Of a stretch of 64,000 nt of DNA, positions 22,091 to 33,540 are shown piece after piece; positions within the stretch are counted from its first letter, which is position 1, and every line of letters starts with the position of its first letter. The notes under the pieces are model-generated. The model saw only the letters and a list, made by a program, of their open reading frames with translations, did no database searches and was not told the origin of the DNA. This DNA is from Ahaetulla prasina. Lineage: Eukaryota; Chordata; Lepidosauria; Squamata; Colubridae. The translations under genes and the position numbers were made by a program. The DNA lies in contig NC_080546.1 of assembly GCF_028640845.1 (NCBI RefSeq), positions 54,075,409-54,139,408 of the forward strand. Direction: 5' to 3'.

Positions 22091-24524
22091 GGATACAAAT
22101 GAAATCATTACAGGCCTGACATTTACATCTGGCAAATTAAGTTAAGGATCCCAATAACTCAGCAACCTAGGCCAGATAGAAATTCAGAAAACTAAATGTA
22201 GGATTGGCCTTAAATATCAAGTCTAGTTTCCCCATGTTACGGCATGCCCAATACCTTCCATATTTCTTTCAGTTCATCCCTACCACATTTCTGCCTTCCT
22301 ACTTCATTTCATCCTGGACTCACACAAACCTCTCCCAGCAATTAAATGCTGTTGTTTGTTTCATATTACATGTAAAAGAAGCTTTCAACAACAATGATAG
22401 TCTCCCCCCACCCCAAGCCATTTCTCTTAGGCTGCAATTTGAAACCAGCAGCCCGGGAATTCTTTACATATGCTTCCTAACTCACAGTTGTCTTGCTTTC
22501 CTTCCACAGATCACGCTCTAGTATTCTTCCCACTGATCTGACTCTTGCCCAGGCTTCAGTGTAGAAAGGACTAATCTTTTCAATTCTGGACTATTTTGTC
22601 AGGGTCAAATCCCTTTTCATAATTGGAACTCTTGTCACTGCCAGAAATTCATTACATCTGATTAACCAATCCACTAGTGACAAAAGAGGAAAACTAGCTG
22701 GCTGCTCCAGTTAAATAGAATAGAATCAATATGAAATATCTAATACCAAATATCTTGATTCCATTCACCATGATGTCTGCCAGTCTCCTAAAATTTTTGT
22801 TCTATTGGTAGAGATCAATTTCTGCCCATTGGCTGAAGTTAAGATGGCAGCACCCCTTAGTCCAGCAGCATTGGCAACAAAATTCTAGATTACCATTCCT
22901 TGTGAAGGCATCTGTTGACAGCCAATTGTGTTGTGAGTGAACATATCCATTTAATCTAAGTTAACATGTGGCTTTTTTTCTTCTAACCAGACACTCTTCA
23001 ACAATTCAGAATTTCCATTTCTGAAGGACGGTAGTTTGATCAATTTTAGTTTGTGCCCATTATTATACACATGCAGAAATCTTAAAATCTATATTAAACT
23101 ATATTAATTTCTCAAATAAAAATTGATATCAATTGGCTATCACAAAAGGCAGTGCTTTTGCATACATGGTAAAAGAAGAAAAACTACTTTGTGACTGGAA
23201 GCCTCATCTGAGTAGACAGAAGAAAAACTATGCCAAGTCAAAACTTTTTTTCAAAATGATTGCCCCTATTTGAAGTTTTACTGTCTTCAGGGCTCTGTAG
23301 CAGATAAAGTCAGTGGGAGCATTCTTTTGCCTGCTGTTCAATCCTCTCCCCATTGACATCCCCTTTGATGCTGCTAGAAAGAGAGATTTTAAAAATGCAG
23401 GTTTTTAAAACAACTTACTCTTCTATGTGACCTGAGATGAATTTTAAAGGCTTTCCAAATGAGACGACCTCCAAAGAAAGGAAGTGGGTGAATTGGTGAA
23501 AAATGTGTCTATCTGGAAAAATACATTTCCATCTTTCCTTTGTCAAAAAATAAAACGATTTGAAAAGCTCTCAATAGTGTATTGCTGAATATAAAGCACT
23601 GAGGAATAATTGTTGCCTACTATCCTGAATGACACTTGGCTTTTGGCCTCTTGCCCAATCATATTCTGAATAAGAACTACTAGATTGTAATTCACACTCT
23701 ATCATGCCTTACTGCTTAATTAAAGCAAACTCCTTTTTAACATAACAAATGATTGGAGAATTACTATAACAAATTTGACTGGGCATACTTTTTTTTCTTT
23801 ACAGCCTATTCTTCTTGTCAATATACCGACTGATCATTTGTGTGAACAAAAAACATAGTTTGTATTCTGGTATATACTCTTTTTTCCCCCTTTCTGTAGT
23901 CAGTCTTGACTCCTGCTAACTTCCATGTCTTTCATGTCCAAATTCATGTAATTTTCTCGAGAAACAATCTTCTTTCCTTCCAGTCTCACCTATGACTTTT
24001 AGATTCCCTGATGGTCTCTGCTACAAGTACTAACCAAATCCAAACCTGCTTAATTTCCCTGACTAGATAAGGTCACCAGGTCGTCCCACATAATGACATC
24101 CTCACATTCTTCTTTGAAATAAGAAGGATTAATTCGAAAGTACTCTGAAATAACTGAGGTGTAAGCAAAAATTTTATAGTACAATCCTAAACCCAATTCC
24201 AAATCTTACAGTTGCTTCTATAGAGAATCATTGTTAGATTTGGAACAATGAGGTTGTATCTGTGATGGTGTAATTCAAATTGTCACATGCAGTCAGAATT
24301 CAGTACTGTATTAATGATTGAGTCAGTAAATATAAAGAATGATTTATCTAAGATGACTGAGAATCTCTACAGACTTTTAGCTATATAATTTGGGATGAAC
24401 CCCCCCTTTAAATGGTGTGGGAGTAGGAATGGATTCCCAGGAAAAAATTGCAGACTTGAGGAACAAGGAGCACTACTCAAGTGACCCTGAAAACACAGAT
24501 AAACCTCCTAGTGCTTCAATGACC
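22091..24524. other. Intergenic-looking DNA, no gene seen
   Basis: Open frames (for example 22204-22521, 105 codons) have no recognisable domain. No repeat termini were identified. A region at about 23880-24080 is vaguely SINE-like but too diverged to call. Confidence 0.4.
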
Positions 24525-24532
24525 CTCTAAAA

Positions 24533-25010
24533 CAGCGGTTCTCAACCTGTGGTCATGACCCCATTGGGGGTCGAATGACGATTTGCCAGGGGTTGCCTAA
24601 GACCATCAGAAATATGGGAAGTATACTTGTGAGTCGAAGAATCGCGCTCCAATGGTTGACTCCGCAAGCCAGCTGCAGGCTCTTCAAACAGCTAGCCGAA
24701 TCTTTGCTCTGAGGTCTTCCTCTCAAGCCAGCTGCAATCACTCCCAATCATTAGCCTAATCTGGCTTCAGATAAACTTAATAGGAGAGGAGTCTCCACTT
24801 TAATGCCTCCGTCCTCAAGGCAATTGCAAGCAGTTCAGATCGCTAGCCAATACGGCTTCAGGCGCGATAAATTAAAAAAAACAGTTTGCCGCTTTAGCAA
24901 AAGTACAGTTATTTAGGCCTATGAACGAAAATAATTTTACGGTTGGGGTCGCCACATCGGGGGGTATTGCATTAAAGGGGTCACAGCACTATAAAGGTTG
25001 AGAACCACTG
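24533..25010. mobile_element. hAT MITE with 8-bp target duplication
   Basis: The ends are cagcggttctcaacct and its inverse aggttgagaaccactg. The flanks CTCTAAAA (24525-24532) and CTTTAAAA (25011-25018) form an 8-bp target duplication with one difference, as expected for hAT. Subterminal sequences (gggggtcgaatgacg, gcctaagaccatcag, ggttggggtcgcc) resemble the SPIN/Charlie-type hAT families known for wide distribution in vertebrates. The interior has three degenerate copies of a caagccagctgca...gctagcc unit (24665, 24724, 24815). There is no transposase. Confidence 0.88.
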
Positions 25011-25062
25011 CTTTAAAAGGATGTCTGCTGTCTGCAAAGAATATAAATCCTTCCATTCCCCA

Positions 25063-25192
25063 CTGTCCTGTCAGAACTGAAAAAGCTTCTTGGATGAGAA
25101 GTGAAATGCCTTCAAAAGAAAAAACAAGAAAGTCCAGTTGCCTCCTGAAAAAAACTCTTTTGGGACAGCAATGACCTGGATGACTGAGAATC
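25063..25192 (+). repeat. Copy of a short hairpin-associated repeat (single arm)
   Basis: About 130 bases (from gcttcttggatgagaagtga through gaaagtccagttgcctcc to atgacctggatgactgagaa) match 58850-58970 closely. At 58.8 kb the sequence also has an inverted arm; here only one arm is present, and a hAT MITE begins 8 bases beyond the end. The family is unidentified. Confidence 0.75.
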
Positions 25193-25200
25193 AATGATAG

Positions 25201-25393
25201 CAGGGGTGAAATCCAGCAGGTTCTGGAGAACTGGTAGTGGAAATTTTGAGTAGTTCGGAGAACTGGAAAATACCACCTCTGGCTGAGCCCAGAGTGGGGT
25301 GGGAATGGAGATTTTGCAGTATCCTTCTCTGCCACACCCACCAAGCCATGCCCACAGAACCGGTAGTAAAAAAAATTGAATTTCTCACCACTG
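25201..25393. mobile_element. Short hAT-like MITE with 8-bp target duplication
   Basis: It begins caggggtgaaatccagcagg and ends ttgaatttctcaccactg, imperfect inverse ends. The flanks AATGATAG (25193-25200) and ATTGATAG (25394-25401) differ at one base. The interior contains gtagttcggagaactgg and ccacacccaccaagccatgc, shared with the inverted copy at 38856-39099. It is non-autonomous. Confidence 0.85.
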
Positions 25394-25976
25394 ATTGATA
25401 GATATGTGAGTTTCTAACCTTGTAATATCAACTTTCAGAAATTGATTCCTGCTTGTTATAACTAGAATAATGATGGTTGCAATTGGCTGCCTATGCAATT
25501 AGTATTGCAATGATCAGGTAAAAAGTTGAAAAGGCTGCTTGTGCAGTTGTTGATTAAGAAAGCCATGGATTCACAGTAACATTCTCTTTAATGCTTAATA
25601 ATTCATTTAGTATAGTGGAAGAAATACTAGTAAATTTAAATTTTGTTTGTTAGAAAATGATTAAAAAAAAGCAAATTGGAACAAGCTATAATCATGATTA
25701 AGGACAAGAAAGCAGAGACATTGCCATTTTAAACTTGGATATCTGTCTGATTTAATGTTTTATTGTATTTAGTTTTTCTTCTAGGTTTGTATGCTGCCCA
25801 GAATCCATTGAAGTTGAGTGGCCAATAAATTTAACTATGAACCATGAACTATGAATGACCTATTAAAAGGTCATTCAGAAAGTATATCTCAGTGAATCTG
25901 TATTTTTACAACTTTCATATGTCTCTTAAAAGAAGTGTACATTCTGTACATTTTTGCAAATCATTTTATATGTATA

Positions 25977-25977
<1 letters not shown>

Positions 25978-26011
<34 letters not shown>

Positions 26012-26042
26012 TCATATTCATATATATGTATGTATGTATATA
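25978..26042. repeat. (TG)n and TATG-type microsatellite
   Basis: About 15 TG units followed by a TATG/TA-rich stretch. Open frames through it encode only His-Thr or Cys-Val runs. Confidence 0.93.
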
Positions 26043-27283
26043 AAATGTCAGACCAAAAGCATTTACTTGACAGCTAATTAAAATAAAGTTTAATAAATAG
26101 ATAAGTTGAGTTCCTTTCCTTCCTTCTTTCTTCATTCATATTCTAGAACTTCAAGTCCAATCCAGAATTTTAAAATAAAGTTAGTTGGATGTCTTACTAA
26201 AAGTCACTCGGTTCAGAAATATAAGCTTCTCTGTAACTTATCTGTAAGATCATGATGTAGAATTGTCTTCAATGTACAAGTGTGAACCAAATAGAATATT
26301 CTAATCCAAATATGAATTAGAACAAATAATTGCCCAATTTAGGAGAAAGGTACAGTATCTCTTTAGATTCCAGGAGTCAGTGAACATACTTTGCTTTCTC
26401 TCTGTGCATGATGACACCATTTGATCATTCTAAACTGCCAGGCCCCTCCCCCTCCCAAACAAGAAACTTCTACAAAATTTCAAACCTATCATCTCCCGTC
26501 CCCCCCAATTTTTTTTAAAAAACAGCGGTTCAAACTATTAGACTGGCAGTGAAACACTACCAGTCAGACATGCTTTTCACTGATAATGTAACATAAGGCA
26601 CTGGGAAAAAATTTAGTGAATGAAAAGAAATGTCAAAACAGGAGAAAGCAAACACTCCTTTTAAGATGATCTTAACTTATCTAGACAAAAGCGCTAATCT
26701 GGACAAAAGCCATGTTCCCAGACCAAACAGATTATCTTTATAGCTTGAACTGTTGCTTAAGCCATAAAAGGAGGGGTTTTTTTCCTTTTCTTTTTAAATA
26801 GGCATGTTTTGGATTCCGTCCATTTTCTGGCTTGATGATTTCCAGCACTTACCTTTCATGATTTTTAACTTTCTACCAAGAACTATGTTGATATTACGCA
26901 GCTCCTTCTACCCTATCTTTCTAACCACTCTGTTACAGCTGGTATCTCTCCTTTCAAATGTATAATGATTTCAGCCTTACTGCACATTGCTCTGCAGTCT
27001 CAATCTTAGTGAAACTGTCTTGTTAAATTTAATGAATGTAGCTCAAATATTAGTTAAATAACATTTACTACAAAAAGATCAAAGTTTATTGTAGAACTGG
27101 TCAGCTAGTCTAAAATTAAGGGACACTATAATGGAAGTGTACTTTATAGACATTCCTAACAAATTTTCCTTTGGTATTCCATAACTTATTCAACAGCAAG
27201 ACAATTAAATAAAAGCATTTTGCAGGGTTAGACCACCTTATTTAGTTTTAAAAGAGGCGACAGTATTACAACTTTGCTAAATA

Positions 27284-27284
<1 letters not shown>

Positions 27285-27339
<55 letters not shown>
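27285..27339. repeat. (CA)n microsatellite
   Basis: An uninterrupted run of about 27 CA units. Confidence 0.97.
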
Positions 27340-27341
<2 letters not shown>

Positions 27342-29930
27342 TATGTGAAATGATATAAACCTAAGAAACATTTTTTAAAAAAAGTTTATGCACATTATTC
27401 CATAAATATACCAGTGGAATGTAGCAGCTCACACAGTAGTCTTCCCAGCCACCTAATCAAGTCTGCATCTCAGGGAATTCTATAAACTGTTTTGCCTGGA
27501 TTTTGGCTGCAGACAAAGCATGCTGCAATTCTGATTCTCTGTAATTGCCAGAAGCACTGAGAATTATCTTGTGGCTCTCAAGAGCTTTTGTAAGGCCACT
27601 TACTTAATGTGTGTCTCAACAAGTTCTTTGGTTTTTAAAAAAATCTGGCTTCTGTGCAGCAAATTGCCATTCAAATCCGAAATGGCCAGCTGCAATCTTG
27701 GTCTGTCTCTGGCTTTATGAACTCTCTATAGTCATGAGGCTTGTAAAACATAACCATAGCTATGAAAGGACTTACATCTTTTGTTATACGATAGAACATT
27801 GAAATGTAAAACAGTATATGGTCCAAAGAGAGGGATTTTTTTTTGACAAATGAAATATTAAAGAGGAAGACTTGTGTCACACTCCTCATTTAACCTATGA
27901 TAGTATGTTTAGGAGATTTTTGGGTTGGGTATAGCCTTTATATGCTGGCAAAATGATTTTTGTGTCATTTTTAATTCCTACCTATTTAGTTGAAAAGAAT
28001 TTCAGTTGGTGTCCAATATTATATTGAAATCAATGCTGCCAGGTGATTATTTGCATAAAGATGCTGATTTGTAATACTTCAGTACTGGCATCCATCACAA
28101 TGTAATTAATAGATGGTTATATTAAAAATGCTTAATATTAAATAAAAAGCAAAAACTATTTTTAAAAAGCAGAGAGAGAAAAAATCTGTTTCTTGTACTA
28201 ACATATGTTCAATAATCTGGAAAGATTTCCATTCCCAAGGGAAGGAAAAATAATAAAATCACAGTGCAGTAACATTTTATGCTGGTCTGCTTTCTTACCT
28301 TCTCTGATGAGTAGGTTATGGAAAGACTGTGTCAATGCAAAGCTCAATTAGTGTAATTTATGTATCCTTGGATGTCAATCTCTGCTGTTGAGAGGTGGGA
28401 CTCGCAAAGACCCTGTGCATTAATTAAGAATTCATCTCTGTAGAGTTATCTTTCCACCTAAGGAACCAGAAGAAGAAAGTTTTAATTAGATTCAAAAGAC
28501 AGCATGTCATAAGCAAAGTAAGAAAATTCTTTCGTGAAATTTCAAGAAGAGAAAAAGTACATTGTTAATACAAATATCCTGTTAATAATCTGAGCTTCTG
28601 GTTCATATTTAACTTTAATAGTTAAAGAAGTTGCTTCATTGTATGTTAATTTTTCCTGAACAAAATGTATGCTAAATCCTAAAATGGTACGACATGGGGG
28701 ACAACTCCCTGATAGGCCTAGACTATATCCTTATTATTGGTCCGTGCCTAATTATTGATGCTGAGCTGATGCTGATTGCCTGCAATTACATGTTTGATGA
28801 TATTTCTCTCTGATGGCCAGCATTTTCTTTCAATGCTATCCTGAGGCTGAATAGGCAATGGGCAAAACAATGCAAGCTCAGCAAAGCCAAACAAATAGAC
28901 ATGCACCACACTTCCTTTTCATTGGCTGAGTGATACACAGAATGTGCAGTTGCTAGCTGGCCTCAATACTGGCACTCAAGAGAGGTTGGAAGTTAGCTGG
29001 GCTCACTTGTGTCAGCTGCTTCAGAGACGCCTGGTCTCTTTGAATGGCCTGTGTGGGGGCTATCATCTATTCTGCTGAGGACTCACATGGGAAACAATAC
29101 CTAAATAATTGATTATAACATTTATAAATTAAAGGAGGCAAAACAAATTTTAAAAGCTGGTCCAGACTCTAGAAAATAAACATGTCAGCTAATAGCTCAT
29201 ATGCAGCAAAAGGGAGGGGAAAAATGAATTAATGAGGAACTTTACATTTGGAAATATAAGAACAAATTAGCTTGTTAGTGGCTAAATAAATACTGTAAAA
29301 TAAAATAAGGACATTAAAAGGTCTTAGTAATCAGGAAAGTAGTAAGAGACAAATTCAAGAGAGGAAAAAAATATGTTAACTCAGAAATAAAGCAAGATTT
29401 TATCAGGGAAATATCCCAGACGGTTGGCAAGAGAAACCAAAGTACACACTGAACCTCTTAGATGGCATAATTAACAATAAAGACAGTTGTTTCAAGAATA
29501 AATTGCTCAATAAGAATATGTGTTCGAAATTGGGAGTGGATTAACTAGCTATTCCCAAATACTGGAACATGTTTTCTTCATTATATTAGCATGTTTTTGC
29601 TACTGCTATTGCTACATTTTATTATGCAATTAGTATGCTAGTTATAAACTTCACAACAGTTCTGAAACTGACAAAACAGGAGGCTTTCAGATACTCTATA
29701 AAAATTATTCTATCTAAATAATAATAAATTAATAATAATAAAATTATTTCGCCTAAATAATAAAGGAAGTCCAGGAAAGAAAATGTACAGGAAAGAGATT
29801 TGTCCTTTTCTGAATGTCATTTATACTGAAATTCATTCATGAATTCATTCATTCTCTATATGAAGAAGAAACACTATTGATTCTGCAACAAATTGTGCCC
29901 AGGAACATCTGGAGCTTTATACCTCTAAAG

Positions 29931-30062
29931 CAGGGCTGTTGAACTCGTAGCCTGTGGGCCAGATGCACCACATGTTGGCCCCACCCACGCCCAGTTTAGT
30001 GAAGGGAAAAAAGTCCCAATGCGTCATGTGACACTGCCACAACTTGAGTTTGACAAGCCCAG
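29931..30062 (+). mobile_element. Short hAT-like MITE
   Basis: It begins cagggctgttgaactcg and ends aacttgagtttgacaagcccag, imperfect inverse ends of the CAGGGGTGTCAAACTCG type. The interior (gtgggccagatgcaccacat, ggccccacccacgccc) matches the inverse of 7309-7406. Flanks CTCTAAAG and CTTATAAA are a poor target duplication match. It abuts a LINE 3'UTR. Confidence 0.65.
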
Positions 30063-30269
30063 CTTATAAATTATACCCTATGACCATCATTTGTGTTGTA
30101 AATGTTAAATGTTGTACCTTGATGAAGGTATCTTTTTTTTTATGTACACTGAGAGCATATGCACCAAGACAAATTCCTTGTGTGTCCAACCATACTTGGC
30201 CAATAAATTCTATTCTATTCTATTCTATTCTATTCTATTCTATTCTATTCTATTCTATTCTATTCTATT
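30063..30269 (+). mobile_element. LINE 3'UTR (snake CR1/L3 type) with (TTCTA)n tail
   Basis: The sequence atgtacactgagagcatatg through ccttgtgtgtccaaccatac and ttggccaataaa is the 3'UTR I recall from abundant snake LINEs, and it runs directly into (TTCTA)n at 30208-30269. No coding part remains. Confidence 0.75.
30208..30269. repeat. (TTCTA)n microsatellite at a LINE tail
   Basis: About twelve perfect 5-bp units after the LINE 3'UTR, the same motif as at 14275-14345. Confidence 0.97.
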
Positions 30270-30439
30270 GGAATGATCAAATATTTAAGTTCTATCTTTT
30301 TTTCTGAGATTGATAGCAGTGAGGACAAAGATCCACATAATGGAAATTAAAAGTTTATGTTTTAGTGCAGGAGCTCTTTACACTTTTTTTAAAATGTAGC
30401 ATATGATATTAATTCAGAAGTGAATTGATACACTTCTAT

Positions 30440-31220
30440 AGCTAATTGGAGGAATCTGTCAATAGGACCATTGATGTGGCAGTAATATTTGCTAATTTGC
30501 ATCTAAATATTTGCTTTTCTGTTGATTATCAATCCTAAAAGGCAGTTCTACCACTTCAGTATCTTTATTGTGAATTTTAAAGTTGGTTACCATACCTTTC
30601 ATGAATTTGATTTTCTTTACATTTAAACTTAGTACCTCTTTTCATTATGTGAATTATTAGTTTCATTATTAGATACATTAGTAGAGTTCTGCATTAGCTT
30701 CCCATGATATAGATTGAATAAACAATAGGAGAGTATACAGCCTTAAGTTACTCCTTTGCCAGCCTGAAACCAGTCTATTTTGCCACACTCCATCGGGATT
30801 GTAGTTACTGATTTTATATAAGTTATGCACGGGGACAGCAAAATGTTTCTACTGATCCAACTTTCTTAGAGATACTCCACAGTTTACCATGTTTGACAGA
30901 ATCAAAGTCCCTTCTATAATCAACAAAGCATATATGGAATTATTTTTGGTAGCCTTTGGCTTTCTGAATTGCCTATATGTCAGCAATACTATCTTTTGTT
31001 CCTTAGCCTTTTCTAAAATCCGAATCAACATCTGGCATATCTCTTTTCATGTAAGGGTTTAATCTACACTGGATGATTATAAGCACTATTTTATCAGAAT
31101 GTGAAATTAAGGACTTTGTTTCATAGTTTGAACATTCTGTTAAATCGCCTTTCTTTGGTATTGGTATACAAACCGATATCTTCCAATCTGTTGATCATTT
31201 TGTCTTTCTCCAGATTTGCA
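30440..31220 (-). mobile_element. Bov-B/RTE LINE fragment, reverse strand
   Basis: On the reverse strand, starting near 31180, the pieces read IPIPKKGDLTECSNYE, SLISHSDKIVLIIIQCRL, MPDVDSDFRKG, then after shifts CFVDYRRDFDSV-HGKLW and, near 30640-30530, LSLNVKKIKFMKGMVTNFKI. This is the RT of RTE/Bov-B elements in the correct order, including the F-D-Y--DFDSV palm motif. Numerous stops show it is old. Its 5' side continues beyond an L2 insertion at 31229-32238, and a short inverted duplicate lies at 33722-33848. Confidence 0.82.
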
Positions 31221-31228
31221 GTTTTGTT

Positions 31229-32238
31229 TATTTATTATTTATTTATTTATTTATCGTATTTATATACCGCCCTATCTCCCTAGGGACTCAGGGCGGTTCA
31301 CAGGCAGATAAAAAAGTACAAATAAATACAGAATAAAATAACAATTAAAAAACTTATTCTACACAGCTGAATAATTAAAAAAGAGCAATATAAATAATAA
31401 AACACATTAAAACCAATATGAATTTAAAATCTAGTCCAGTCCTGCGCAGATGAATAAATATGTTTTAAGCTCGTGGCGGAAGGTTCGGAGATCCAGAAGT
31501 TGGCGAAGTCCTGGGGGGAGTTCGTTCCAGAGGGTGGGAGCCCCCACAGAGAAGGCCCTTCCCCTGGGTGTCGCCAAACAACACTGTCTAGCAGATGGCA
31601 CCCTGAGGAGTCCCTCTCTGTGAGAGCGCACGGGTCGGTGAGAGGTATTCGGTAGCAGCAGGCGGTCCCGTAAATAGCCCGGCCCTATGCCATGGAGCGC
31701 TTTAAAGATAGTTACCAAAACCTTGAAGCGCACCCGGAAGGCCACAGGTAGCCAGTGCAGTCTGCGCAGGAGAGGTGTCACATGGGAGCCACGAGGGGCT
31801 CCCTCTATCACCCGCGCAGCCGCATTCTGAACTAACTGAAGCCTCCGGATGCCCTTCAAGGGGAGCCCCATGTAGAGAGCATTGCAGTAATCCAGACGAG
31901 ACGTCATGAGGGCGTGAGTGACCGTGCATAGGGCATCCCGGTCTAGAAAGGGGCGCAACTGGCGGACCAGGCGAACCTGGTAAAAAGCTCTCCTGGAGAC
32001 GGCCGTCAAATGATCTTCAAAAGACAGCCGTTCATCCAGGAGGACGCCCAAGTTGCGCACCCTCTCCATCGGGGCCAATGACTCGCCCCCAACAGTCAGC
32101 CGTGGACTCAGCTGACTGTACCGGGATGCCAGCATCCACAGCCACTCTGTCTTGGAGGGATTGAGCTTGAGCCTGTTTCTCCCCATACAGACCCGTACGG
32201 CTTCCAGACACCGGGACAGCATTTCGATAGCTTCGTTG
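31229..32238 (-). mobile_element. 5'-truncated L2-type LINE inserted in the left arm
   Basis: The reverse strand has an ATTTA-type tail at 31229-31256, the L2 3' terminus (ccgccctgagtccctaggga) and a 3' coding region. The uninserted sequence survives in the other arm as atagttttgttaaaactg, so the insertion point is precise; a short TTGTT-like duplication flanks it (31224-31228 and 32236-32240). Confidence 0.9.
31440..32238 (-). pseudogene. L2 ORF2 C-terminal region, open
   Basis: The reverse strand stays open for the whole surviving coding part, in a frame of 283 codons (31431-32282) whose first residues lie outside the L2. Motifs in order: [145 protein letters not shown] and FRHELKTYLF. This is the thumb and C-terminal region downstream of YADD; the RT palm and endonuclease are absent. 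Lack of stops shows the copy is young. It is not a host gene, as the start codon lies in flanking sequence. Confidence 0.88.
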
Positions 32239-32509
32239 TTAAAACAGTATAGCTTTTTGCTGTACTTTTGTAAACATTCCATATGCTACCAGAGTAAAGG
32301 AATGCTCCTGGGGTCCTGATAGATGCATTGAAGGAATTGGAACATGCTACCTGTGTTTCCCTGAAAATGCAACCTACCCCAAAAACAAGCCCTAACCCAA
32401 TTTCCATGCCTGCACTGAATATAAGCCCTACCCCTAAAGTAAGCCCTACTTAAGAGCCTGTGCAGCCAGCCAGCCACCCTGGTTGCTGCCGACATGAGGT
32501 GGTGGGGGG

Positions 32510-32800
32510 GTGCCATAGCCACTAAGTGAGGTGATGGGGAGGTGGAGGATGAAATGTGGCAGGGGGTGGAGGATGAAGCTTCTTTTCCTTGCTCACCAAT
32601 GCAACAGAGCAGGAGGCTGAGCGACACACTGGTGCCACAGGCATTAAGTGAGGCGGTGGGGAGGAATAGAGGATGATAACGAGGCAGGAAGATGAAGGAT
32701 GAAGTTTCTTCTCCTTGCTCACCACTGCAACAGTGCAGGAGACTAAGCGATGCACTAGAGCTGTGGCCACTACATGAGGGGGTAGGGGTGGGGGGGTGGA
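32510..32800. repeat. Degenerate tandem array, about 120-bp units
   Basis: The unit (agtgaggcggtgggg, then ggatgaagcttcttctcctt, then gctcaccactgcaac, then gcaggagactaagcga) recurs about two and a half times with substitutions. A related inverse piece lies at 33880-34200. The proline/serine-rich open frames here are by-products of the repeat. Confidence 0.7.
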
Positions 32801-33054
32801 GGATAAAACCCCAACAGTATCCTTGGCTGCCCAGCCAGCAGAGACCTGATGCTAGAAGAATGAGATGGCGGCGGCCAGAGCAGCCCCTTCCCCATCTTAC
32901 CCGGTGGCGGCAGCCAGCAGGGCACCTCCTGCTGCCACTCCTGTGCCATCACTGGTTGCTCAGAGCCCTTGGGGGGTTTGCCTTGCCATCTGCTTTCCAG
33001 CTTCCACCCAGCTCCCATCGCTTCCCCAAGCATCCCTTCATTATCCCTTACATA

Positions 33055-33113
33055 GTGTAAGCCGCTCTGAGTCTTCGGAGAAGGGCGGGATATAAATGCA
33101 AATTAAAAAAATA
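33055..33113 (+). mobile_element. SINE/L2-type 3' tail fragment
   Basis: The stretch gtaagccgctctgagtcttc then ggagaagggcgggatataaa and an A-rich run is the same 3' end as the SINE at 4436-4698. No tRNA-like head was found upstream in the GC-rich sequence. Confidence 0.65.
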
Positions 33114-33309
33114 ATTAACCAACTTTCCAGCTCTATTCTCCGCATAAATGTGAAGGGCAACAAAAGAAGACTGTGGAACTACCGATTTAAAAAAAAGTTC
33201 AATCAGACCTTCCAACTTCAAGAGATCTTTTTCCCCTCTGAGAAGTTACAAGATCTGGTTGATCTTTTTGTTTTTAGTCCCACAAATATCTTTTGTTGCT
33301 ATGCAGGGA

Positions 33310-33500
33310 GTGGTGGAGAATGGAGCTGGAAAGCAGGTTAGTAAAGGAATTGTGGTTGCTCTGGGATGGGAATTGTGGATGCCAAATCCTAACTCCCCAT
33401 CCCAGAGCAATCACAATGCTAAATTCTAACCCTCACTCTACCCAAGAGCAATCACAATTCCTTCACTAACCTGTTTTCTAGCTCTGTTCTCTGCCACCAC
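33310..33500. repeat. Fold-back with nested stems
   Basis: Outer arms about 33310-33364 and 33443-33500 are imperfect inverses (tggtggagaatggagctgga against tctagctctgttctctgcca). Inside, 33349-33370 and 33396-33417 form a 22-bp stem with one mismatch. A direct copy of the outer unit also lies at 33121-33180. Confidence 0.8.
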
Positions 33501-33540
33501 ATGCATGGCAACAAAAGAAGACTGTGGGACTAAAACAAAA

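Larger units (their letters stand above)
25402..29922. other. AT-rich DNA with two microsatellites; possible noncoding regulatory stretches
   Basis: No coding region or transposon is recognised over 4.5 kb apart from TG and CA microsatellites. The parts at about 27960-28120 and 28740-28990 are free of simple repeats, balanced in composition and rich in TAAT/ATTA and ATGCAAAT-like words (for example tttgcataaagatgc). They read like vertebrate conserved noncoding DNA, but no comparison could be made. Confidence 0.35.
31111..32403. repeat. Left arm of a large inverted duplication (interrupted by L2)
   Basis: With the L2 at 31229-32238 taken out, this segment (Bov-B RT piece, about 110 bases of unknown sequence, then a gtttccctgaaaat-type transposon end) is the reverse complement of 33541-33848. 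The match runs from ggactttgtttcatagttt at 31111 to ccctaacccaattt at 32403, with scattered substitutions and small indels. Confidence 0.88.

Noticed and set aside
23880..24080. Possible old SINE
   Set aside because: A few words resemble SINE bodies, but no head, box B or tail could be aligned by eye.
25926..26135. Open frame with a run of His-Thr residues
   Set aside because: Translation of the TG microsatellite; no start context or homology.
26522..26600. acagcggttc as a further hAT end
   Set aside because: The match is about ten bases, the subterminal sequence differs and no partner end or target duplication is present.
31431..32282. 283-codon frame as a host gene
   Set aside because: Its product is the C-terminal part of L2 ORF2 and its start codon lies in flanking DNA outside the insertion.
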